Assembly: GCF_035818675.1 (NCBI RefSeq)
Contig: NZ_JAYKZZ010000009.1
Location: forward strand, 113,654 to 177,653
Source: Parapedobacter flavus
GTDB lineage: Bacteria > Bacteroidota > Bacteroidia > Sphingobacteriales > Sphingobacteriaceae
Length of the DNA stretch: 64,000 bases
Direction: 5' to 3'
Under the pieces are notes generated by a model. The model made no database searches, was not told the origin of the DNA, and saw only the letters and a list, made by a program, of their open reading frames with translations. The position numbers were made by a program, and so were the translations under genes. This document shows, piece after piece, positions 25,573 through 34,952 of this stretch; position 1 is the stretch's first letter, and each line of letters starts with the position of its first letter.

Positions 25573-28368
25573 ATGGACAAGCTTTCTTACCTAAGTAACG
25601 CAGATTCGGCCTATATCGACTCGTTATACGAAGCCTATAAGGAGGACCCCGACTCGATTGACTTCGGCTGGCAAAAATTTTTTGAAGGTTTTGATTTCGG
25701 CCAAAATAGTGCCGTTAGCGGCACCTCCACCACACCCGACCATGTCCTGAAAGAAATCAATGTCTTGAACATGATCAACGGTTACCGGGACCGCGGGCAC
25801 CTATTCACCGAGACCAACCCCGTGCGCGAGCGGCGAAAGTATTATCCGGGCAAGGAACTCGAAACCTTCGGGCTCAGTGAAGCCGACATGGATACCGTAT
25901 TCAATGCAGGTGTGGAAGTAGGTTTAGGCCCCGCCAAGTTAAGCGACATCCGCCAGTTGATTGAAGATACCTATTGCCGCTCCATCGGCGCGGAATTCAA
26001 ATACATCCGCAGCCCCGAAAAGATAAAGTGGCTGCAAGAGCGTATGGAGGGCGAACGCAACACCCCCAACTTCCCGTTGGAACGCAAAAAGCGGATCCTC
26101 CAGAAACTCAACGAAGCGGTAGTCTTCGAGAATTTCCTGGGCACCAAGTTCCTCGGCCAAAAACGCTTTTCGCTCGAAGGCGCTGAGAGCTTGATTCCGG
26201 CACTCGATTCGGTTATCGAAAAAGGTGCCGATTTGGGCATCCAGGAGTTTGTCATCGGGATGGCTCACCGGGGCCGGCTCAATGTGTTGACCAACATCCT
26301 CGGAAAATCTTACCAAAGTATTTTCTCCGAGTTTGAAGGCAAAACCTATTCCGAAGAGGCCGAACAGGATTTTGGTGGCGATGTAAAATACCACCTGGGT
26401 TATTCTACAGACATCACGACCGACAACGATGCGTCGGTGCACCTTAGCCTTGTCCCCAACCCCTCACATTTGGAAACCGTAGACCCGGTGGTGGAAGGAC
26501 TGGTACGCTCCAAAATCGATATGAAATACGACGGCGATGCCACCAAGATCGCTCCGTTACTGATCCATGGCGATGCTGCAGTGGCCGGACAGGGCATCGT
26601 GTATGAGGTCATCCAGATGTCCAAACTGGAAGGCTTCCGCACCGGCGGAACCATCCATATCGTGGTCAACAACCAGGTTGGGTTTACCACCAATTTCAAA
26701 GACGGCCGCTCCTCTACGTACTGTACCGACATCGCCAAAGTGACACTGTCGCCGGTGTTCCACGTCAATGGCGACGACGTCGAAGCGCTGGTTTATGCCA
26801 TCAACCTCGCGGTAGAATACCGGCAGAAATACCATACGGATGTCTTTATCGATCTACTGTGTTACCGCCGGTACGGGCATAACGAGGCGGATGAGCCGAA
26901 GTTTACCCAGCCCGTGCTTTATAAAGCCATTGAAAAACACGCCAACCCGCGCGAAATCTACAATAAAAAGCTACTGGAGCAAGGCAGCGTAGATGCCAGT
27001 CTGGCCAAGGAGATGGAAAAAGATTTCCGCAAGCTGCTTCAAGAACGATTGGACGACTCGAAAGAGGACAAGAACCTCACGCATGATAATCCGATGTATT
27101 CGGGCGCGTGGAAAGGCCTGCGCAAAGCGAAATACGAAGACATCTTCGTGCCCGCAAAAACCAGCGTTACCGAAAAGACGTTTTTAGCACTTGCTAAGGA
27201 ATTCAATACGCTACCGAAGGATAAGAAAGTCTTCCGTAAAATTTCGCGGCTCTTCGACGAACGGCTCAAAATGATCGAAACCAAAACGTTCGACTGGGCC
27301 ATGGGCGAACTGATGGCCTATGCCACGCTGCTCAACGAAGGCTCGCGCGTACGGGTGAGCGGGCAAGACGTGGAACGGGGCACCTTCTCGCACCGCCATG
27401 CCGTGCTTACCTTAGAAGACTCCGAAGAGGAATTCATCCCCTTGCAGCAAATCAAGGGTGGCGAACGTTTCAATATCTACAATTCGCACCTCTCTGAGTA
27501 CGGCGTACTGGGGTTCGAATATGGTTATGCGTTGGCAAACCCGCAATCGCTGACGATTTGGGAGGCCCAATTCGGTGATTTTTATAATGGCGCACAGATT
27601 ATCGTGGACCAGTATATCTCAAGCGCCGAGACCAAGTGGCGGCGTTCGAACAATCTCGTGATGCTACTCCCCCATGGGTTGGAAGGCCAAGGGCCCGAGC
27701 ACTCCTCTGCCCGTATAGAGCGCTTTCTGGAGCTCTGCGCCGAAAACAACATGCAGATCGTCAACTGCACCACGCCGGCCAATTTCTTCCATGTGCTGCG
27801 CCGGCAGCTGAAGCGCGACTACCGCAAACCGTTAATTGTCTTCACGCCGAAGAGTTTGCTCCGCCACCCCAAAGTGGTCAGCGACATCGGTGAATTTATC
27901 GGCAAGTCGCAATTCCAGGAGGTTATTGACGATAGTTTCGTGAAATCGGCCGATGTGAAGCGGGTACTTTTCTGCTCGGGCAAAATCTACTACGATCTGC
28001 TGGAAAAACAACAGGCCGATAACCGTAAAGACGTGGCCGTTGTACGGGTGGAACAGCTATACCCCACCCCCATGGATAAACTCCGCGCCATCCGTAACAA
28101 ATACAAAAATGCGAAAGACTTCTTGTGGGTACAGGAAGAACCCGAAAACATGGGCGCCTGGCCCTACATCTGTCGGAAATTCAGGAACCGCAACATCACG
28201 TTAGACGTGGTATCCCGCAAGGAAAGTAGCAGTACAGCCACGGGGTATGCCAAGCAACACATCGCCCAGCAACTTGCCGTGGTGGGCCGTTCGTTTGAAG
28301 ACAAAGCGGGTGCGGAAGTGCAGGATAACGTAAAGAAAAGTGTGAAAACTGCCGCAAAGGTAGATTAA
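25573..28368 (+). CDS. sucA: 2-oxoglutarate dehydrogenase E1 component
   Basis: A 931-residue thiamine-diphosphate enzyme that decarboxylates 2-oxoglutarate and succinylates the lipoyl group of E2 in the TCA cycle. The N-terminus (SYLSNADSAYIDSLYEAY..DPDSID..WQ.FF.GF) is the E2-binding segment of OdhA/SucA. FVIGMAHRGRLNVL, the ThDP-binding stretch around HGDAAVAGQGIVYE, and the C-terminal transketolase-like EHSSARIERFL are all present. Length is standard. sucB follows after 22 bp, so the two form an operon. Confidence 0.97.
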   Translation: MDKLSYLSNADSAYIDSLYEAYKEDPDSIDFGWQKFFEGFDFGQNSAVSGTSTTPDHVLKEINVLNMINGYRDRGHLFTETNPVRERRKYYPGKELETFGLSEADMDTVFNAGVEVGLGPAKLSDIRQLIEDTYCRSIGAEFKYIRSPEKIKWLQERMEGERNTPNFPLERKKRILQKLNEAVVFENFLGTKFLGQKRFSLEGAESLIPALDSVIEKGADLGIQEFVIGMAHRGRLNVLTNILGKSYQSIFSEFEGKTYSEEAEQDFGGDVKYHLGYSTDITTDNDASVHLSLVPNPSHLETVDPVVEGLVRSKIDMKYDGDATKIAPLLIHGDAAVAGQGIVYEVIQMSKLEGFRTGGTIHIVVNNQVGFTTNFKDGRSSTYCTDIAKVTLSPVFHVNGDDVEALVYAINLAVEYRQKYHTDVFIDLLCYRRYGHNEADEPKFTQPVLYKAIEKHANPREIYNKKLLEQGSVDASLAKEMEKDFRKLLQERLDDSKEDKNLTHDNPMYSGAWKGLRKAKYEDIFVPAKTSVTEKTFLALAKEFNTLPKDKKVFRKISRLFDERLKMIETKTFDWAMGELMAYATLLNEGSRVRVSGQDVERGTFSHRHAVLTLEDSEEEFIPLQQIKGGERFNIYNSHLSEYGVLGFEYGYALANPQSLTIWEAQFGDFYNGAQIIVDQYISSAETKWRRSNNLVMLLPHGLEGQGPEHSSARIERFLELCAENNMQIVNCTTPANFFHVLRRQLKRDYRKPLIVFTPKSLLRHPKVVSDIGEFIGKSQFQEVIDDSFVKSADVKRVLFCSGKIYYDLLEKQQADNRKDVAVVRVEQLYPTPMDKLRAIRNKYKNAKDFLWVQEEPENMGAWPYICRKFRNRNITLDVVSRKESSSTATGYAKQHIAQQLAVVGRSFEDKAGAEVQDNVKKSVKTAAKVD

Positions 28369-28390
28369 CCGAGAAATAAAACAGTCGTAT

Positions 28391-29638
28391 ATGAGCTTAG
28401 AAATAAAAGTGCCGACCGTAGGTGAATCCATTTCGGAGGTCACGTTATCGCAATGGGTCAAACAAGATGGTGACTACGTGGAGATGGATGAAACCATCGC
28501 CGAACTGGAATCGGATAAGGCAACCTTCGAATTACCCGCCGAGAAAGCCGGTATCCTGAGAACGGTAGCCCAGGAGGGAGATACCCTCGAAATCGGTGCC
28601 ATAGTAGCTACCATCGAACCGGGTGAAGCCCCAGCTTCCACCGACGGAGCCAAGGACTCCGAAGCAGAAAAAGGTACCGAAGCATCGCAAGCCCCTACCG
28701 AACCTGCCGCTTCGGGCCAAGACACGAGTGGCACCACCACCTATGCGAGCGGAACGGCCTCGCCGGCTGCCGCTAAAATCCTCCGTGAAAAAGGTATCGA
28801 CCCCGCATCCATAAAAGGAACCGGCAAGGACTGGCGAATAACCAAAGAAGACGCCGAAAATGCCGCCGTACCGAAAGCGAAACCGGCGGAAACGGCTAAA
28901 CCACAGCCTGCTGCCGGTGCGACTGCCGTCCGCGGCGCTCGCGATGAACGCAGGGAAAAGATGTCGTCGTTGCGGAAAACCATCGCCAAACGACTCGTAA
29001 CGGTGAAAAGCGAAACCGCTATGCTCACCACCTTCAACGAGGTGAACATGAAGCCGATCATGGACCTCCGGGCCAAGTATAAAGAAACCTTCAAAGAAAA
29101 ATACGGCGTAGGATTAGGGTTCATGTCGTTCTTTACCAAGGCCGTATGCACAGCAGCAAGGGAATGGCCTGCCGTAAATGCACGCATTGAGGACGATGAA
29201 ATCGTGTATAGCGATTTTGTGGACATATCCATTGCCGTATCGGCACCAAAAGGTCTTGTTGTCCCGATTATCCGTAATGCCGAATCGCTATCACTCCACG
29301 AGATCGAGAAAAAGGTGATCGAACTGGCCACGAAAGCCCGTGATAATAAGCTGACCATCGAAGAAATGACTGGCGGTACCTTTACCATTACCAATGGTGG
29401 CGTATTCGGATCGATGATGTCTACGCCCATCATCAATGCCCCACAATCGGCTATTCTCGGCATGCACAACATCATTGAACGCCCCGTTGCCGAAAACGGA
29501 CAGGTGGTTATCCGCCCCATGATGTATGTTGCACTGTCTTATGATCACCGCATCATCGACGGACGGGAGTCGGTCAGTTTCTTGGTTCGTGTAAAACAGC
29601 TGCTTGAAGATCCCGCACGTTTGTTGCTGGAGGTCTGA
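28391..29638 (+). CDS. sucB: dihydrolipoyllysine succinyltransferase, 2-oxoglutarate dehydrogenase E2
   Basis: A 415-residue E2 with one lipoyl domain (residues 1-77; lipoyl lysine K43 in ESDKATFEL), an Ala/Pro/Glu-rich linker, a peripheral-subunit-binding domain (about 120-160, AAAKILREKGIDPASIKGTG) and a catalytic domain (about 190-415) with SYDHRIIDGRE (H386, D390). It transfers succinyl from lipoate to CoA. The lpd gene for E3 is not in the window. The order sucA-sucB is the usual one. Confidence 0.97.
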   Translation: MSLEIKVPTVGESISEVTLSQWVKQDGDYVEMDETIAELESDKATFELPAEKAGILRTVAQEGDTLEIGAIVATIEPGEAPASTDGAKDSEAEKGTEASQAPTEPAASGQDTSGTTTYASGTASPAAAKILREKGIDPASIKGTGKDWRITKEDAENAAVPKAKPAETAKPQPAAGATAVRGARDERREKMSSLRKTIAKRLVTVKSETAMLTTFNEVNMKPIMDLRAKYKETFKEKYGVGLGFMSFFTKAVCTAAREWPAVNARIEDDEIVYSDFVDISIAVSAPKGLVVPIIRNAESLSLHEIEKKVIELATKARDNKLTIEEMTGGTFTITNGGVFGSMMSTPIINAPQSAILGMHNIIERPVAENGQVVIRPMMYVALSYDHRIIDGRESVSFLVRVKQLLEDPARLLLEV

Positions 29639-29659
29639 TTTGCCGCACCTCACTTGATC

Positions 29660-30679
29660 ATGGCTATCGCTCGCCGTGTATTTTTCCTATCGGCCGCGCT
29701 GTTGTCTTTTGTGGCAACGCGCGCGCAGGATGTCGGATGGGACGTTCGCTTCCATGGCTTTGCCGATAATCGGGAGTATGCGCACTCGGGCAGGTATTCC
29801 CAATCCATACTGGGTATCCGGATAGCGCCGGAAGTCTATTTTTCGATAGACAGCAGCCATTTCCTCCATGCAGGCATCAACTACCTACACGAATTCGGAT
29901 CGCACGGAAGAAAAGCCGACCGCATTTCACCGACCGTCTACTATAACTATAAGCATCGCGGTCACCAGTTCTATATCGGCATGTTCCCACGCGAAGGCCT
30001 GCTGTCGGGATACCATAAAGCCATCCTCAACGATACGTTACAATATTACCGTCCCAACATCGAGGGGCTGCTGTGGCGCTATGGTCGCCATAAATTTCAC
30101 CAACAGGTTTGGATCGATTGGACCAGTAGACAAACGGCGATCGACCGCGAGCAATTTCTTGCAGGCATGTCGGGCTATGTCGGGATGGGAATGGCCTACT
30201 TTTCGCACCAAATCACCCTGTGGCACAATGCCCGGAGCAAAGGGGGCGCCGGAACCGATCCGACCCCCATCCGCGACAATGGTGCCGCTATGGTTAAACT
30301 CGGCGCCGACCTCACACCGATCGTTTTTCTCGATTCATTGGATATTAGTGGCGGTGGGCTTATCGCTTATGATCGGTTGAGAGGCGTGTACGACTGGCGT
30401 ACGCCGAAAGGTATCATCGCCGAATTATACGCGGAATACCGGAAATTTTTTGTGGCTAATAGGTTCTATGCAGGCGAATCTTTGCCTATTGTATATGGCG
30501 ATCGTTTCTATACCGCCAGTCGCTACAATCGCCTCGACCTGGGTTGGACACCGTTGCAGTATAAAGGACTTGAGGGCCGGTTTACGCTGAGCCTCCATTT
30601 TACCCCCGGTGCACTGGACAATCAACAACAATTCACCTTGCGCTACCGCGTGGGCAGATTATACGTTAAACAACGGTAA
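29660..30679 (+). CDS. outer-membrane or secreted beta-rich protein of unknown function
   Basis: A 339-residue protein from the ATG at 29660; the frame opens earlier at a TTG. It has a signal peptide (MAIARRVFFLSAALLSFVAT, then RAQD). The body alternates aromatic and charged residues through strands such as PTVYYNYKHRGHQFYIGMFP and ends FTLRYRVGRLYVKQR, suggesting a porin-like barrel. No family is recognised. It is 21 bp after sucB and could be read through from the suc promoter. Its 3' end overlaps the convergent regulator gene by 14 bp. Confidence 0.7.
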   Translation: MAIARRVFFLSAALLSFVATRAQDVGWDVRFHGFADNREYAHSGRYSQSILGIRIAPEVYFSIDSSHFLHAGINYLHEFGSHGRKADRISPTVYYNYKHRGHQFYIGMFPREGLLSGYHKAILNDTLQYYRPNIEGLLWRYGRHKFHQQVWIDWTSRQTAIDREQFLAGMSGYVGMGMAYFSHQITLWHNARSKGGAGTDPTPIRDNGAAMVKLGADLTPIVFLDSLDISGGGLIAYDRLRGVYDWRTPKGIIAELYAEYRKFFVANRFYAGESLPIVYGDRFYTASRYNRLDLGWTPLQYKGLEGRFTLSLHFTPGALDNQQQFTLRYRVGRLYVKQR

Positions 30680-31427
30680 CCTTTACCCCCAACCGTTCCA
30701 GTGCCTTTACGGTATGGTCGGGCACCCCGCTATCCGTAATGATACGATCAACCTCTTCAATGTCACAAATCCGGCCGAATCCACGCTTCCCGAATTTGGT
30801 GGAATCGGCAAGTACGATCACTTTCTGCGATACCTCCATCATCTTACGGTTTAAGTGGGCCTCCTGTGCATTTGTCGTGGTAAACCCGAACTCGAGATCA
30901 ATCCCGTCTACACCCAGGAAAAGTTTACTGCAGAAAAAATCCGAAAGGACCTGTTCCGCATAAGGTCCCGCCACCGAAGTGGAACTTTTCCGGAGAATCC
31001 CCCCCAGCTGCAAGATCTCGATGTTGGGATGCTTGATCAATTGCACGGATACATTCAGCGCAGAAGTTACGACCGTCAGGTTACCGATGGGCTTTATTTC
31101 CCGCGCCATCGCCTGCACGGTGGTTCCCGATGCAATGATAATGGAATCGTTATCGGTGATCATTGAAGCCGCTTCCTTTGCAATCGCCGTTTTCTCACTG
31201 GCCTGTATCTGTTCCTTCTCGAAAACGGTCCGATCGACCGTATACGGATTAATCAACGTAGCCCCACCATGCGTGCGGAAAAGCAGTTGCCGGTCTTCCA
31301 ATAATTTCAGATCCTTTCGTATGGTAACAGATGATACGTTGAGTTCTTCGCAAAGGTCCATCACATTTACGGTACCTTTTTGCTTCAATTGCCCCATAAT
31401 GGCTTGGTGGCGTTCTACGCTATTCAT
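30666..31427 (-). CDS. glpR: DeoR/GlpR-family transcriptional regulator
   Basis: A 253-residue repressor-type protein. Residues 1-57 form the DeoR winged helix-turn-helix (RHQAIMGQLKQKGTVNVMDL, SVTIRKDLKLLEDR, THGGA). The rest is a DeoRC sugar-phosphate-sensing domain with SGTTVQAMAREI and the ELGF-like LEFGFTTTNAQEAHLNR stretch. In GlpR the effector is glycerol-3-phosphate. Divergent orientation from glpD and the adjoining glpK-glpF make that role likely, but it is an inference from context. A palindrome inside the glpD promoter is a candidate target. Its 3' end overlaps the convergent gene by 14 bp. Confidence 0.85.
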   Translation of the reverse strand: MNSVERHQAIMGQLKQKGTVNVMDLCEELNVSSVTIRKDLKLLEDRQLLFRTHGGATLINPYTVDRTVFEKEQIQASEKTAIAKEAASMITDNDSIIIASGTTVQAMAREIKPIGNLTVVTSALNVSVQLIKHPNIEILQLGGILRKSSTSVAGPYAEQVLSDFFCSKLFLGVDGIDLEFGFTTTNAQEAHLNRKMMEVSQKVIVLADSTKFGKRGFGRICDIEEVDRIITDSGVPDHTVKALERLGVKVTVV

Positions 31428-31485
31428 ATCATTTGCTCTTTTTCAGTACGAACATAGTCATTTCCCCGGAAAAAAGATGATATTT

Positions 31486-31516
31486 TTTGTTATCTGATAA
31501 ATTTCATTTACTTTTG
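31486..31516 (+). promoter_or_regulatory. glpD promoter with internal palindromic operator candidate
   Basis: TTTG (31486-31489), 19-bp spacer, TACTTTTG (31509-31516): a complete consensus match. The spacer contains the perfect dyad TTATCTGATAA (31490-31500), where a bound repressor would block RNA polymerase. The divergent DeoR-family protein is the obvious candidate binder. Transcription would begin about 42 nt before the glpD ATG. Confidence 0.65.
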
Positions 31517-31564
31517 CTCTTGTGTTGAAATGTTTCGATTAGTTACGTATTGAAAAACCCAGTT

Positions 31565-33175
31565 ATGCAGTCCCAGTTTTTAAACCGAATTTCGTCGTTA
31601 AAGCAGCTTTCCGATAGCCCAGAGTACGATGTCGTGGTGATTGGCGGTGGAGCTACCGGCTTGGGCGTAGCGGTCGATGCCGCCACCAGGGGGTTAAAAG
31701 TAGCCCTGTTGGAGCAGCACGATTTCGCCAAAGGCACATCCAGCCGCAGCACGAAACTGGTGCACGGCGGCGTTCGGTACTTGGCCATGGGCGACTTCAA
31801 ATTGGTGCACGATGCGTTAAGGGAGCGGGGAATTACCTTTGCCAACGCACCGCACATTACCCGTACACAGCCATTTATCATCCCTTGTTATTCGTTCTTC
31901 AGCAAGCTCAAATACCTCATCGGTCTCAAATTCTACGATTGGTTGGCGGGGCGCCGGAGCATCGGCAAATCGACAGCGGTAACAAAAGCCGAAATCCAAA
32001 AGAATTTCCCCAACCTGAAATCAGATAACCTCAAGGGCGGGGTCCGTTATTTCGATGGGCAATTTGACGATGCCCGATTGGCGATAAACTTAGCCCAAAC
32101 GGCCACCACGCATGGCGCTACACTGATTAATTACTGTAAAGTCACCGGTTTAATAAAAGCCAACGACGGAAAAGTAAACGGCGTATGCTTTATTGATCTG
32201 GATAGTGGGGTTTCGCGCGAGCTGAGCGCAAAAGTTGTTATCAATGCAACCGGTGTATTCGTCGACGATGTGCTGATGATGGATACCGGTAACCATAAGG
32301 CCATCGTAAGGCCGAGCCAAGGTACCCATATCGTGTTGGACCATACGTTCCTCGAAAGCGAAGAAGCGCTGATGATCCCAAAAACCAGCGACGGGCGCGT
32401 CCTTTTCGGTGTGCCGTGGCATGGGCACCTCCTTATAGGCACCACGGACGTTCCGGTGGACCATCATTCCCTTGAGCCCAACCCCACCTCGTCCGAAGTT
32501 GCATTTATATTAGAAACTGCCGCAAACTACCTGACCAAAGCGCCGAAAAAAGAGGATATTTTAAGTGTCTTTGCCGGGCTCCGTCCCCTCGCCGCGCCCG
32601 ATGATGATAACGATCCCACCAAAGAGATATCGCGCGACCATAAACTCATGGTCAGCCCCTCGGGCTTGGTTACCATTACCGGCGGAAAATGGACAACCTA
32701 CCGGAAGATGGCCGAAGAAACCGTTAATAAGGCGCTTGATGTCGCCGGCCTTCCCGCGGTGGCATGCCAGACGACAACCACCAGGATACATGGTTATACC
32801 GAGCACCGCTATTCCGGCCATTTAGCAACCTACGGTAGCGACGCGGACCGGATAAAACTGCTGGCAGAAAGTAATCCGGCGTGGCAGGAAAAACTCCATC
32901 ACGATTTCGAACATATTGTCGCAGAGGTCGTCTGGGCGGCTCGGCACGAGATGGCACTCACGGTCGAAGACGTATTGGCCCGCCGGCTAAGGATACTCTT
33001 CCTGAATGCCCAGGCGTCGATTGATATGGCGCCGAAAGTGGCCGAAATAATGGCAGCCGAATTGGGTAAGGGCCAAGACTGGATTATGGAGCAGCTGGCT
33101 CAGTACCGGGAAGTCGCTACGGCGTACCTCATCAAGGCGCCGCGTCCCCAAGTGAAAGATAACGATACTAAATAA
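31565..33175 (+). CDS. glpD: glycerol-3-phosphate dehydrogenase, FAD-dependent
   Basis: A 536-residue enzyme from the ATG at 31565; a TTG five codons upstream is possible. It oxidises glycerol-3-phosphate to dihydroxyacetone phosphate at the inner membrane and passes electrons to quinone. The FAD loop is VVVIGGGATGLGVAVDAATRG (read as VVVIGGGATGLG then VAVDAATRG). TSSRSTKLVHGGVRYL, VRPSQGTHIVLD and ITGGKWTTYRKMAEETV are GlpD signatures, and a C-terminal helical DAO_C domain follows from about residue 395. It is the first gene after the regulator and has its own strong promoter. Confidence 0.96.
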   Translation: MQSQFLNRISSLKQLSDSPEYDVVVIGGGATGLGVAVDAATRGLKVALLEQHDFAKGTSSRSTKLVHGGVRYLAMGDFKLVHDALRERGITFANAPHITRTQPFIIPCYSFFSKLKYLIGLKFYDWLAGRRSIGKSTAVTKAEIQKNFPNLKSDNLKGGVRYFDGQFDDARLAINLAQTATTHGATLINYCKVTGLIKANDGKVNGVCFIDLDSGVSRELSAKVVINATGVFVDDVLMMDTGNHKAIVRPSQGTHIVLDHTFLESEEALMIPKTSDGRVLFGVPWHGHLLIGTTDVPVDHHSLEPNPTSSEVAFILETAANYLTKAPKKEDILSVFAGLRPLAAPDDDNDPTKEISRDHKLMVSPSGLVTITGGKWTTYRKMAEETVNKALDVAGLPAVACQTTTTRIHGYTEHRYSGHLATYGSDADRIKLLAESNPAWQEKLHHDFEHIVAEVVWAARHEMALTVEDVLARRLRILFLNAQASIDMAPKVAEIMAAELGKGQDWIMEQLAQYREVATAYLIKAPRPQVKDNDTK

Positions 33176-33282
33176 ACAATTATGAAAAGGTTGATAATTT
33201 GATGAGAACTTCATTGTCATAACGAGGCTATTTGGGGGAACGCATGGGTTTGCCGCACATAATGATGTGCCCGAACAGCACC

Positions 33283-33308
33283 CCTCATGGTTTCACGAGG
33301 TTTAATTT
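33283..33308 (+). terminator. possible terminator of glpD
   Basis: A 7-bp stem with one mismatch (33283-33289 with 33294-33300), 4-nt loop, then TTTAATTT. Weak, 108 nt after the glpD stop. Confidence 0.3.
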
Positions 33309-33453
33309 CGTATGATAATGTTTAAAAATATTTCAATTTATTTCTTTTACTTCTCATTTTAATTTCATTACTTTGCGCTTGCACTGATTAGTAACCAATA
33401 TAAAAACTAAAAACGGACAAAGGAATTTACTTTTTTAATTAAACCTGTATGTT

Positions 33454-33480
33454 ATGAAAGAAAAACGAAACCAGCATTAA
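33454..33480 (+). other. possible leader peptide MKEKRNQH
   Basis: An 8-codon frame (ATG at 33454, TAA at 33478-33480) in the presumed leader of the SusCD operon, rich in Lys/Arg/Asn codons. It may be translated or fortuitous. There is no direct support beyond the position and a clean start and stop. Confidence 0.2.
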
Positions 33481-33582
33481 CGATTCACAATATCGTGATA
33501 TGCCGTTAACCAAAAATAAACAACAGTACCCGATACTTGCGGCAACAAATAACCACTTGGAAAATTCAAAAATGATTATGCA

Positions 33583-34935
33583 ATGAAGCGCTACTATTTA
33601 CTGACGTGTATATTAACCGTCTTAACTCTTTTCTTCGCGTGTAAAGACGAAGGAGAAGCCATTCGTAAAGAACACGACCCGAATGTGCCGATTACGTTAA
33701 CCTCTTTTTCGCCACAGGAGGGTGGCGCACGCGACAAAATCCTGCTGGATGGCGAGAACTTTGGAAGCGATGCCAGTAAAATCCAGGTTTTCTTCAATAA
33801 CAAGGAAGCGGCGGTGGTCTCTTCCAGTGGAGATCGGATTTACGCCATCGTGCCCCGCCTTCCGGGAGAAGATCCGGTAATCAAAGTGGTTATCGGCGAA
33901 GAGTCGGCCGCCTACGACGAAACATTCGTCTACACCGCCCAAGCACAGGTGACCACGGTGACAGGTTCTGGCGACCGGGAATTCGTACCGGGAACCCTTG
34001 ATCAGGCCCATGTGTGTGCAAAATACCTCGAGTTGGACGCGGAGGGTAACCTGTTCATGACCTGGCGGGATGGCACGGGCGATTCGAAATACGGTGTAGG
34101 CCGAATCAGTGAGGCGGAAAACCTGGTGACCTCCATGTATACGGCTGCGAGTTCCCCATATCCGTACGCCAACGGCGTAACGGTCGACCGCAAGACAGGT
34201 ATGATGACCGTCTCCCACGAATCGGTCGTTGAGGTGTTTTTCTCTTTCGACCCGAAAGAGGGCTGGTATCCCCGTCAGCGCAATGCTTCATTCGCAAGCG
34301 ACCACGGAATCCCGAGGGGTGACCAATATATGAACTTTGTCTCTTTCAGTCCCTATGACGGATTTCTTTATACCCGTTCCCGTGATGGCAGTGTGGTCAA
34401 GATAAATCCAGAAACCTATGAAGCGACACTTGTACACGAAGGGTCGAAAGCCGCTGATTCAAAATGGCCGTACGGATCGCAGTACGGGCAGGGCATCAAT
34501 CCAAAGAAGCCTTGGGAGCTTTGGATGACCCTCCACTCAAATGCCAGTCCGAATGAATTCAAACAAGGGCTCATGATGCTTGATTTGCGTCCGGAGCACA
34601 TCAATGAAGGCTTCAAACGGATCAATGCCGTCGGCGGTAGTGGTCACCGCGACGGACCGATCGAAGATGCTGTATTTAACTACCCAAAGGATATTAAGTT
34701 TGACAACGACGGAAACATGTTCGTTGCGGACTATAATAACCATTGTATCCGTATGGTATCGGCAGACGGCATCGTTACCACGGTTGCGGGGCAACCCGGA
34801 GTAGCAGGCTACAGAGATGGAGGTCCGCTAGAGTCCCTGTTCCGGAACCCTTGGGGGGTTGCGGTCAATGAACAAGGAGATATCTACGTCGCTGACTATG
34901 GCAATTCACGGATCCGCAAATTAGTTATTGAATAA
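33583..34935 (+). CDS. IPT/TIG and NHL-repeat lipoprotein of the SusCD locus
   Basis: A 450-residue surface lipoprotein. The signal ends in LTLFFACKDEG (lipid Cys near residue 20). Residues about 37-117 form an IPT/TIG Ig-like domain (PITLTSFSPQEGGARDKILL). The remainder is an NHL-type beta-propeller, with repeats such as FDNDGNMFVADYNNHCIRMV and VNEQGDIYVADYGNSRIRKL. In SusCD loci these proteins act as extra surface glycan- or ligand-binding factors. First gene of the locus, 17 bp before susC; probably cotranscribed with the five genes that follow. Confidence 0.85.
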   Translation: MKRYYLLTCILTVLTLFFACKDEGEAIRKEHDPNVPITLTSFSPQEGGARDKILLDGENFGSDASKIQVFFNNKEAAVVSSSGDRIYAIVPRLPGEDPVIKVVIGEESAAYDETFVYTAQAQVTTVTGSGDREFVPGTLDQAHVCAKYLELDAEGNLFMTWRDGTGDSKYGVGRISEAENLVTSMYTAASSPYPYANGVTVDRKTGMMTVSHESVVEVFFSFDPKEGWYPRQRNASFASDHGIPRGDQYMNFVSFSPYDGFLYTRSRDGSVVKINPETYEATLVHEGSKAADSKWPYGSQYGQGINPKKPWELWMTLHSNASPNEFKQGLMMLDLRPEHINEGFKRINAVGGSGHRDGPIEDAVFNYPKDIKFDNDGNMFVADYNNHCIRMVSADGIVTTVAGQPGVAGYRDGGPLESLFRNPWGVAVNEQGDIYVADYGNSRIRKLVIE

Positions 34936-34952
34936 TAAAGCTGTCTAATACA

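Larger units (their letters stand above)
33176..33582. other. intergenic region ahead of the SusC/SusD locus
   Basis: 407 bp. Near its left end are two hairpins: GCACAT, 4-nt loop, ATGTGC (33255-33270), and a weaker one at 33283-33300. An AT-rich tract follows, with TACTTTG at 33369-33375, close to a -7 box but one base short. A tiny frame (33454-33480) comes last. The promoter of the SusCD locus must lie here, but I cannot place it firmly. Confidence 0.4.

Noticed and set aside
33230..33300. Three possible 21-bp units resembling the arrays
   Set aside because: Words such as CATGGGTTT and GATGTGCCCGAAC recall the second array, but three poorly matching units are too few to claim a periodic element.
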